Assembly (NCBI GenBank): GCA_015698045.1 | Contig: BLAL01000297.1 | Span: 1,116,001 to 1,180,000 of the forward strand | Length of the DNA stretch: 64,000 bases | Origin: Rhizophagus clarus | Lineage: Eukaryota; Glomeromycota; Glomeromycetes; Glomerales; Glomeraceae | Direction: 5' to 3' | Shown: positions 37,594 through 46,318 of the stretch, in pieces | How positions within the stretch are numbered: the first letter of the stretch is position 1 | Layout: each line of letters starts with the position of its first letter | The notes under the pieces: generated by a model | Told to the model about the DNA's origin: nothing | What the model saw: only the letters and a program-made list of their open reading frames with translations | Database searches by the model: none | Made by a program: the position numbers and the translations under genes

Positions 37594-37613
37594 AAAATAT
37601 ACTTTGAAAAAAC
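37594..37613. repeat. Target-site duplication, right
   Basis: Exact copy of 35728-35747 directly after the (AAAAAT)n tail. Confidence 0.93.
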
Positions 37614-37880
37614 GTTGCGAAATGTTTTTTTAATTAAATATACTTTGAAAAAACATTTCGCAACGTTTTTTCTTTAAATCAATTAAAAAAACGGTTTGCA
37701 ACATTTTTTCGTTAAATTAATTAAAAAAATATTGCGTAAACGGTTTTTTTATTAAATTGGTTAGGTAAACTGCCAAAACTGATCAGGTGAATTGCGGAAT
37801 TGCGGGTCACTAGCCGCAATTTAACTCCAAAATCCACAATATTGCGGATTTGATCAATCAATTGCGGCACCATCCTTACC
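37614..37880. repeat. TTGCGAAA / AAACGGTTTGCAA interspersed repeat
   Basis: Short palindromic pieces around GTTGCGAAATG...CATTTCGCAAC, then AACGGTTTGCAAC and ATTGCGGATT units. The TACTTTGAAAAAAC target sequence recurs at 37648-37663, so the LINE inserted into a pre-existing repeat. Confidence 0.65.
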
Positions 37881-37959
37881 GATCATACTAATTTACTAAT
37901 CTGATAATCTTTTTTTTATTAAAAAAAAAGGTTAAAAAAAAAATGTTTTTATTGTTTAT

Positions 37960-39235
37960 AGTTGGAAAAAATAAACCCGCCCTAAACATAAAAGGTTGGG
38001 TTTTTAATTTATTTATTTTTTTTGTAGGAATGTCACTAACATTCCTTTTCTCTTTTTTTACTTTAGAGCACCTTCTGGACCTGGAATTCAGTAAAATGGT
38101 AGGTTGAAAAGGGGGAAGTGTTGTTTAACTTGTTTAATTTTAATTGTAGGAACATAACTAACAGTCCTTTTTCTTTACTTTAGAGTCGTTCTTTCAGAAC
38201 ATGAATTCTGTTGAAATGAAATAAAAACAGCCTCCTGGACGAACCTGGACTTAGAATGTAAGGAATGGGAGAAGGGGAGTTTTTTTAAATATTAAAGAAA
38301 CGTACTGACGTTTCTTTATTTGTATTAGGTTACCAGACTCCTTGGACGAACCTGGACTTTGGAATGTTAGTTGGAAAAGAGAGAGGTGATTTTTTTTAAT
38401 ATTAAAGAAACATTACTAACATTTCTTTCTCTCTTTTTTTATTGAAGATAGCTTAGTTTATTTTTTTTCATTATTGTAGGGTTGCTGGACGGAAAACATG
38501 ACCAGACTTTTGAAATTGAAGTAAGGGGATCAAGGGAAAGAGCTTTGTTATTTTTTTTTTAATAAATCTAACTAGTTTGTTTTTTTTTCTTTTCTGTAGG
38601 GTTGCCAGACAAAAAATACGACCGGATTTTTGAAATTAAGGTAAGGGAAGACTGGAAGGGTCTATTATTATTATTATTATTATTATTAATAAATTTAATT
38701 AATTTTTTTTTTTGTAAGTATTGCCGGACAAATTATGAACCAGACTTTGGACGAAAGGTAAATGGGGAGGGGCTTTTTCAAACTTTTTTTAGTAACATTT
38801 TTAACGTTACTTTCTTTTTTTTTGTAGATATCGATATTGCCAGACGATCATACGAACTGGACTTTAAGCGAAAGGTAAATGGGGAGGGAAGGGTTTTTTT
38901 TAATCTTTTTTAGTAACATGTTTAACGTTACTTTTTTTTTGTAGATCGAATCGATATTGCCAGATGAATCATGAATCAGACTTTAGGCGAAAGGTAAATG
39001 GGAGGGGGCTTTTTTAAACTTTTTTTAGTAACGTTTTTAACGTTACTTTCTTTTTTTTTGTAGATATCGATATTGCCAGACGAATCATACAAATTGGACT
39101 TTGGATTAAAGGTAAATGGGGAGGGAAGGGTTTGGTTTTAATCTTTTTTAGTAACGTTTTTAACGTTACTTTTTTTTTTTTCTTTTTTTGTAGGTATTGG
39201 CTTAGGTTTCTTGTATGTGAATTGCACTCTGATCA
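37960..39235. repeat. Satellite block 2, exon-like units, inverted relative to block 1
   Basis: Seven to eight units spaced 115-137 bp, marked by TTGCCAGAC-like cores near 38333, 38470, 38602, 38722, 38837, 38957, 39072 and 39194. Each unit has a T-rich tract ending TGTAG, a 41-49 bp core, then GTAAAT/GTAAGG, and a TTTAACGTTAC or AAAGAAACATTACTAAC spacer. Cores at 38600-38640, 38828-38874, 38945-38993 and 39064-39111 look like small exons with acceptor and donor signals. Confidence 0.88.
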
Positions 39236-40070
39236 GTAAGTTTTGAAAATGAAAGCTTTGAAAACTACTTTTTTAAATCATTTTTTAAAAATTTTAATTA
39301 ATTTTTCTTTCTTTCTTTTGTAAGTGCTAGCTTCGGTTACTTGTGGATATTGGACTGGTAAAAATATAATACCAAATGATTTATTATTTTTGTTTTTTTA
39401 AATTTTAACACAGTTTTTATAAAATAAGATTTATTAAATATATTAAATAAATAAAATTACAAATTAAAATATTGTTATAGTAAACGACTCTATTTATCTA
39501 TTATTGACCAATCAAAATTTGGCCTGATCTTTATGCACGTGATCTGATCTTAACATGCATAAATTATTAAACGCGTTTTGTTTATTTTTTCAAATACACT
39601 CACTCTCTTTCTGCTTTCTCCTTACTCTCTTTTTACAAGTACATTTTATTTTTATGATTATTGTGTTTTTGGCATTGTACGAATTATATTTTATTTTACT
39701 CTTTAGTATTACTAACACTATACTTCTTTTTTTTTTTAATATTTATTAATGTTATTTCTTTTATATTTACTAATATTATTTCTTTATATTTACTAATGTT
39801 ATTTCTTTTATATTTAGTATTTACTAATGTTATTTCTTTTATATTTACTAATGTTCTTTTATATTTATATTTTACTAACATTATCACGTATTTTTCTTTT
39901 TTTTATATATATATTCATATTACTAACTTTTTATATTTGTACTTTACTATACTAACTTTAAAAAATTATGAATGTTTTTTATTTTAGATATTAATTATTT
40001 AATAATATTACACTTTTAATAAATATTATATACTGTAATAAATTTATTATTAGTTATATGGTTAATAAAA
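39236..40070. other. AT-rich stretch with TTACTAATGTTATTTC repeats
   Basis: 39735-39895 is a tandem of about 27-30 bp units (TATTTACTAATGTTATTTCTTT). Open frames here are low-complexity Phe/Leu/Tyr strings with no support. No gene seen. Confidence 0.7.
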
Positions 40071-40074
40071 AGTT

Positions 40075-40560
40075 ATCAATTGCCATCAATAAACTACCAA
40101 TCGGTTATCATCAAATGACCATCAAATGACCATCAAATTAACCATAAAATAACCATAAAATGTAACCATTAAATTGACCATAAAATGACCATTGATTGAC
40201 CATTGATTGATCATCAAATTGACCATAAAATGACCATCAAATGACCATCAAATTGACCTATAAAATGACCATCAATTAACCATTAAATTGACCATAAATG
40301 CCCATCAAATGACCATCAAATTGACCATAAAATGACCATTGACTGACTATCGATTGATCATTAAATTGACCATAAAATGATCATCAAATGACCATCAAAT
40401 TGACCTATAAAATGACCATCGATTGACCATTAAATTGACCATGAATGCCCATCAAATTGGCCTCAATTGACCATTAATTAACCATAAAATAACCATCGAT
40501 TGACTATTAATTGACCATCAATTGACCATCAATTAACCATCAATCAACCATCAATCGGGC
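40075..40560. repeat. GACCATCAAATT minisatellite
   Basis: About 40 units of 10-14 bp, variants of (A/T)GACCAT(C/A)(A/G)A(A/T)T. Groups of units repeat at a higher order (for example the stretch from 40205 recurs near 40370). No coding frame. Confidence 0.92.
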
Positions 40561-40715
40561 TAGCCGATTGGTAGCCGATTGGTGTGAGATTTTGGCGAAA
40601 ATTGGCTATCAATCAGACAGGCCGATTGGTATCAAATTGAACAAATCAGATACCAATCAACCATCAATCAGGTATCCGATTGATGACTGATTGATATCCG
40701 ATTTGACATCTTTTG
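40560..40715. repeat. CGATTGGT minisatellite (second locus)
   Basis: GCCGATTGGTAGCCGATTGG and complementary ACCAATC units, the same family as 25395-25725. Confidence 0.8.
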
Positions 40716-41555
40716 ACCTGTGTACTATCGAGATTTTACTTTATTAGTTTTTCTAAAAAATAAATACAAAGGTACATTTTTTGTTGAAATTTCTTTTTCC
40801 ATCCTGTTAACACTCTTACTAATATTTTTTTCTAATGTGTTTCCTCCTACTAACGTTCCTACTAACAATGTTCTACTGTTAAACATTTTTTATTCTTTAC
40901 TTTTACTAACACTTTTACTAACATTAACACTAACATTAATACTTATACTTTTATATTTTTTTTTTTATTGATGTTCCTTTTCTACTTCTACTAACTTTCA
41001 CACTAATATTAATACTAACACTTTCTAATGTAAAAATTTTTTTTATTAACGTTCCTTTTCTTTTGCTAACACTTCTACTAATATTCATACTAACACTTTT
41101 ATTACTAACATTTTACTTTTTTTCAAATTAAATAGATATAATGAAATGAAAACAAGCAAACAAGTGAACATTAATTGTAAATTTGTGTAAAAAGTAGTGA
41201 ATTTTTTTTATAATATTTTTTGTATAATATTTTTTTTTAGAGTGAATTTATTTAATGCATCTGCGTTGCAATACATCCTTCCTTTTTTGTAAATTGTTTA
41301 GGTTGATCAACCAGCTTATACACCGCACCCCCCTTAAAATGATAACGATAAACATAAAAAATTTCTTAAAATGGCAATGATAAACATAAAATTTGCAACG
41401 CGTGGGGCGGTAAATAAATTATTTCTTTTTTTATTATCGATTGAAAATATAAATAAAACTTTCAGTAATTACAATTAAATGAATTAAATTACTTTTAAAT
41501 TACAATTGTATTTAAATTATAAATCTACTACTATTAATGCCCCATAAATGCTATA
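40716..41555. other. AT-rich stretch with (ACTAAC)n-like repeats
   Basis: 40800-41125 is rich in TACTAACA(C/T)T units. A small GC-richer pair (CACCGCACCCCCC near 41322 and GTGGGGCGGT near 41403) could be the ends of a roughly 105-bp MITE, unproven. No gene. Confidence 0.55.
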
Positions 41556-41559
41556 CTTT

Positions 41560-41935
41560 TCGGCTATCCGATATGTGTGAAATTATGAAATTATGCTTAT
41601 ATTTCAAATACAAATAGGATACATATCGGGTATATATAGGATACTTATTAGCACTATCCGATAAGTGTATAATATCTGTCCGATATTTTTTTAAAATATA
41701 TTGGGTACCCAATAAATCTATGATATGTAACCGATATTTAACTACCCAATATGTATGAGATATGTACCCGATATGTATGTTATATGTCACTGATTTTCTG
41801 CATCCGACGGGTACATATCAGGTACATGATATGTGTAGTATTATTAAATAACATACACATATTTCACACATATCGGGTACATATCGGGTAGCCGATATGT
41901 ACCCGATATGTACCTGATAGCATCGATTTTGACCA
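41560..41935. repeat. TACCCGATATGTACCCGATATG palindromic minisatellite
   Basis: Dense units of ATATCGGGTACATATCGGGTA and the complement, many forming local inverted repeats (for example around 41867-41920). Same family as 25830-26045. Confidence 0.88.
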
Positions 41936-41956
41936 GTATCTAAAAACGATTCCAGA

Positions 41957-42478
41957 ATGATCACAGATTTATCTAAGATCAATCTAAGATCATCGAAGAA
42001 TGATTCTAGAATGATTTTAGAATCATCTAAGAACAATTTTAGTCAATTTATCTCTTATGGACAGAAGGCAATAGTTGAAGCAAAAAAAAATAATTCGTTA
42101 GTAGTAATATTTGTCCAGAACTTTCTTTTTTCTAAGAAATGTAAACTTTATTTAATATCAGATGCCTTACTGAAAACAAAAAATTCAGATATTTGGGCTA
42201 AATATATTTTTAGAAAAGCTTATGGAATAAATGATCGTACTCTTAAAGATGAGTATAAGAAATTTCTATCCCAAGTTAAGAATGTATATGTTACTAGAGA
42301 TAACTCCCCAGTATCAGTAACACCTTTTGATCAATATAGAGAACTTTTGAATGAGCGTTCTCTAAGTGATAAAAAAATAATAGAAGGTATCAAAGTACTT
42401 CCAAAATTATTCAATGATGACTTAATGAAGAAACCTATTCTGCAAGTAGGAATTAATAGTCTATTCTATTCTTCCTAA
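41957..42478 (+). CDS. Hypothetical protein, 173 aa
   Basis: Intact frame from ATG at 41957 to TAA. The first 30 codons come from a local tandem repeat (GAATGATTCTAGAATGATTTTAGAATCATC) that continues from the minisatellite, so the true start may be later. From about residue 33 the product looks like a real soluble alpha/beta protein: AIVEAKKNNSLVVIFVQNF, then LISDALLKTKNSDIWAKYIFRKAYG, RTLKDEYKKFLSQVKN and a C-terminal helix pair. No family recognised and no catalytic signature. It faces the ORF at 42509-42778 tail to tail. It could be the end of a longer gene whose 5' part was lost to repeat invasion. Confidence 0.45.
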   Translation: MITDLSKINLRSSKNDSRMILESSKNNFSQFISYGQKAIVEAKKNNSLVVIFVQNFLFSKKCKLYLISDALLKTKNSDIWAKYIFRKAYGINDRTLKDEYKKFLSQVKNVYVTRDNSPVSVTPFDQYRELLNERSLSDKKIIEGIKVLPKLFNDDLMKKPILQVGINSLFYSS

Positions 42479-42508
42479 AAATGTCAAGTAACTCTTCTCT
42501 AGTTGCAT

Positions 42509-42778
42509 TTATAGATATAACATTTTTTCATTGCCATCTACTACTATTTTTAATATTTTCGTTACTAGGCCAAGTGTTTTTAATGCATGGAAAACAAAGT
42601 TTTTGCTTAAGAAATTATCTATTATAGTACAATACATATCATAAAATACGGCAAAGGGTTCATTTATCCCTTCTTTTGCATATAAATTAAATAATAATTG
42701 ATATAAAGCTTTTTTTCCTACATCTCTATCCAGCTCATTAATCTGTTTGAGTAGCCAATGAAGTCTTAATCGATTCAA
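42509..42778 (-). CDS. Hypothetical helical protein, 89 aa
   Basis: Intact short frame, convergent with the previous ORF. The product is almost all helix: RLHWLLKQINELDRDVGKKALYQLLFNLYAKEG, then FAVFYDMYCTIIDNFLSKNFVFHALKTLGLVTKIL. The amphipathic pattern is more protein-like than the surrounding low-complexity frames, but I recognise no family. Upstream on its strand the sequence stays open for only a few codons; it may be one exon of a decayed gene. Confidence 0.35.
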   Translation of the reverse strand: MNRLRLHWLLKQINELDRDVGKKALYQLLFNLYAKEGINEPFAVFYDMYCTIIDNFLSKNFVFHALKTLGLVTKILKIVVDGNEKMLYL

Positions 42779-42899
42779 AATCTGGTTCAGTAGTTTCTAT
42801 ACCAGATAACTTTTTTTCATAGTCTCAAATAAAGGTAAAAGTAACTTCATCATCTAGAGAAACACATCTATATATTTTAATTAGCTTATATATACTTAG

Positions 42900-43080
42900 T
42901 ATTCCAAATGGGTCGAGTCAGGTCAGGTAATCTGTTTGATCCAACCTGATATTTTTTTTTGGATCAGATCAGGTCAAGTAACCTGTCTAACCTGACCTGA
43001 CCCATTTGACCTGTATAATACTTTAGGTCAGATGGGTCAGATCAAGTTAATCAGGTTAGATGGGTCAAGCAGAACCCCAG
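42900..43080. repeat. GGGTCAGGTCAGGT repeat, inverted pair (MITE-like)
   Basis: GGGTCGAGTCAGGTCAGG and the complement CCTGACCTGACCC sit around a T run, so the block can fold on itself. The right edge, CAAGCAGAACCCCAGATATTACT (43064-43086), has an inverted counterpart at 43347-43373 (AGTAATGTCTGGGGTTCTG). Related blocks are at 44349-44491 and, as a relic, 45487-45530. Confidence 0.75.
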
Positions 43081-43439
43081 ATATTACTAAAATAACTCAC
43101 ATTTTTTTTTACCTATTTTTCTCAAAATTAAGCCAATTTGCTCTTTTAGCTTTTTAAGGATATCTCGCTATCTATTTAACCAATTGCAATAAACTTTTTT
43201 TTTATTTTGTAGATCTCATTGAGAGCTACATTTTAAAAAATAGATCATCCAATTTGGATTACTGGTTGACAAGAAAATTGCAAAAACATGTTTTTTAGCT
43301 TCTAAATTTTACATCAATTTGCTCTTTTTTATGATATCAGTAATGTCTGGGGTTCTGGTCAAGCAGGTTGTCAGGAATGTTATCACTTTTTATTAGAGTA
43401 ACAAAGTAACAAAAAAAATGGTTTTCTTATATGTTTCGT

Positions 43440-44250
43440 AACATTTTATGTTTTTAAATTAAAAAAAGCATCTTTTTAGGCGTTTAATTTTAAAAAAATG
43501 CCTTTTTTTAATCATTTAATTAATAAAAATGCCTTTTTTAGGTATTTATAATTTCACTTGAATAACTGAAGCAATGTAAAAAAAAACAAATAAAAAATTA
43601 AATAAATGTAAATGCATAAAACTATTTCTAAAAAAACACCTTATTTTTAAGCGTTTAATTAAAAAACCAGTTTTTTTAAGCGTTTAATCAAAAAGTGCTA
43701 TTTCTAAGCACTTAATTAAAAAAACATTTTTTACTTAAGCGTTTAATCAAAAAAATAACATTTTTTTAAACGCTTAATTAGAAAGAAATGAAAGAAATGC
43801 TTTTTTTAAGCATTTAATCAGAAAGAAATGAAAGAAATGCTTTTTTTAAAGCGCTTAATCAGAAAGAAATGAAAGAAATACACTTTTTTTCAAGTGTTTA
43901 ATAAAAAAAATATGCTTATTTTTTTAAGCATTTAAGTTTAAAAAAAATGCTTTTTTTTAAGTGTTTAAGTTAAAAAGAAATGCTTTTTTTAAGCGTTTAA
44001 GTTAAAAAGAAATGCTTTTTTTAAGCGTTTAAGTTAAAAAGAAATGCTTTTTTTTAAGCATCTAAGTTAAAAAAAATGCTTTTTTTAAGTGTTTAATTTT
44101 AAAAAATGCGTTTAATTTAAAAAAATGCTTATTTAAAGCGTTTGACTTGTAATTGAAATAAAGTTTTTTTTAAGCATTTAATTAAAAAAAAGTTAAAAAA
44201 TGCTTTTAGCAAAAAACACTAATTTTAAACATTTAATTTAAAAATAACGT
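43440..44250. repeat. AAGCGTTTAA / AAAATGCTTTTTT minisatellite
   Basis: About 20 units of 30-45 bp of the form TTTTTTAAGCGTTTAA + TTAAAAA(GA)AATGC, varying in A/T run length. Some groups share a GAAAGAAATGAAAGAAATGC insert (43785-43880). No coding frame. Confidence 0.93.
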
Positions 44251-44348
44251 TAAGTGTTTTTAAACTGTCCTTTTAACGTTTTCATTGGTGATTTAATTAA
44301 TTAGTATATTAATTAGTATAGAAAAAGTGTCTTGGAGCTTTTTTTAAC

Positions 44349-44491
44349 TTTGGGTTGAAACGGGTCAAATGGGTCAGTCAAACTATGACCTGACCTAAGG
44401 TCAGGTCATGAATTTGATGACCTGACCCAAATATTTTGGGTCAACCCGACGGGTCACCCAAATTGACCTGACCCGTTCAGAACACTAACTT
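44349..44491. repeat. GGGTCAGGTC inverted-repeat element (MITE-like)
   Basis: AACGGGTCAAATGGGTCAGTC on the left and the near complement GGTCACCCAAATTGACCTGACCCGTT on the right, with an inner TGACCTGACCTAAGGTCAGGTCA palindrome. Sharp edges and internal symmetry suggest a small foldback transposon of about 143 bp. Confidence 0.75.
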
Positions 44492-46318
44492 TAACTTGTA
44501 ATCCATCTCTTTAAAATGTTTATTAAAACTTTCCAGATAATTATTAAAACTACACTAATGTTATATTGAAAAATAAAACATTTCAAATTAAAATACCAGC
44601 ATTTTGATTATTAAAATCAAAATCCAATCAAAAACCTGTGATTAAAATCACAATTTGGACTAATTTTATTACTTGAAACAGATATTTAGAGCAAAGAATT
44701 TTTTAAGTAATGAAATCAAAATATTGGTATTACAGAAACATCATCAGTCACATTCCAATAATTTAATAGCATTTTTATTCTCTTTTTTCATTATTACTAT
44801 CTTATAAATGTAATCGATATTAAGATTATCAAAATCCAGCTTGATTAAACACTAGTATTTAGCATTTACTCTTAAATAAACATGACGTTACTAATATAGC
44901 GGATTTATGACAACCAAATAAAATTTTTATTCTTTTAATATACTATTTTAGCATAATACACAATTTCAGATTGATAATAATAAAAAAAAATAACTTATTA
45001 TCGTAAAGTAAAAACGATGCTAAATATCTTTTATTCGGTATCTAAATTATAGTGACAGATTCTCATATTTTTATATCATATGGTTGTGATCTACCAGAAT
45101 ACTAGTTCTTAGATCGTGGATTAGGAATAAGAATGAATAAGAATGAGCGAATCTGAATCCTAAATTAAAACCTTTTTTGTTACGCAAAAAAATGACTCTT
45201 TTCGGTTGCTCAAATTTCTATAAATGCATAAATAATGATTTGTATTTTTTTTATTCTGAGACTTTCTAAAATAACATTCTCAAAGTGGAATTTTTTTTTT
45301 ACGCCAAAATTATAAACAAACCCCCTTATTTATACCTGAATATCAAAAACTTTTATTCTTAAATCGATTTAAAAAATGTTGTTAAATAAACGGTTTTGTA
45401 ATAAAAATAAAAAAAATTTTTTTATAAACGGTTTAAAAGAACCGTTTTTTCCCCAATGTTGTTTTATATTATTTTTTCATACAAAAACTTTTGGGTCAAA
45501 CGGTCAAGGTCAATTGGGTCAGGTCAACTGCTCAATTAATTTATACATAAATGCCTTACCTATAGTGTTGCAGCAATGATTAGGCCAAGAAAATTCTCTA
45601 AATTTTCATGTGATAATATTGATAAACCGGTTTAAATATAAACGAATTATACAAATGCCTATATAATATCCAGTGAACAAAATTTACCGAATAGCAATTA
45701 TGTTAGGCACCAGTGCTTCATTGTAAGACTAGAAAAATACTCATTAACTAAACGGATTTGAGAAAACTTTTTTTTTTTGTGGACGTTTCATGCATCATTT
45801 GTAGAACTAAAAGGATTAAAACAGACTCGAGAGAAGCTTCTTTTTTTTGTGGGCGTTTCATGCTTCATTTGTAGGACTAAAAAAAAATAATAATACTCGG
45901 ACTAAATAAATATTATAGAAGCTTTTTTTTCGGCAATTCATTTTTTTTTTACTTTTTCAGAATTCATGTCTGAATTTACTTTCATTACTAATTACCAAAT
46001 TGAGATTTGTAAATAGAATAAGGTCACACGTCTATGACGTAAACCTTAAATTTCATTGAATTTTTCCATTTTCAGAGTTTACAGCAAATCCGCCGATATG
46101 CAGAATGAAAAATAAATTAATCATGCAGAGAGACAAACAGAGATGATGATCGAACAGTCAATTTTTTAACAATAATTCCTAAAAGTATAATGTCCTACGT
46201 TTCGCTTCGGACAATTATGGATCATCAAATAACGTGAAGAATTTAATCGTTTTTTTTTAATATAAATATACTCTAAAAAAAAACCATCATCATTCTAATC
46301 GGTCATTGACTTAATAAC
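44492..46318. other. AT-rich intergenic region upstream of the phospholipase gene
   Basis: No credible gene. Contains a GGGTCAGGTCAA relic (45487-45530) and a direct duplication of about 70-75 bp: TTTTTTTGTGGACGTTTCATGCATCATTTGTAGAACTAAAA (45770-45815) and again at 45846-45890. The phospholipase promoter should lie in the last few hundred bases; no clear core element was picked out. Confidence 0.6.

Noticed and set aside
39555-39987. Membrane-protein ORFs rich in Phe, Leu and Tyr
   Set aside because: They arise from T-rich tandem repeats in overlapping frames and have no conserved motif.
40075-40560. CRISPR-like array of regular repeats
   Set aside because: Units are 10-14 bp with no unique spacers of constant length, no cas genes, and the DNA is clearly eukaryotic; this is a minisatellite.
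42900-43375. A full hAT element between the CAGAACCCCAGA and TCTGGGGTTCTG motifs
   Set aside because: The inverted pair encloses only about 260 bp of AT-rich DNA, without coding capacity or a visible target-site duplication; kept as a MITE-like repeat only.
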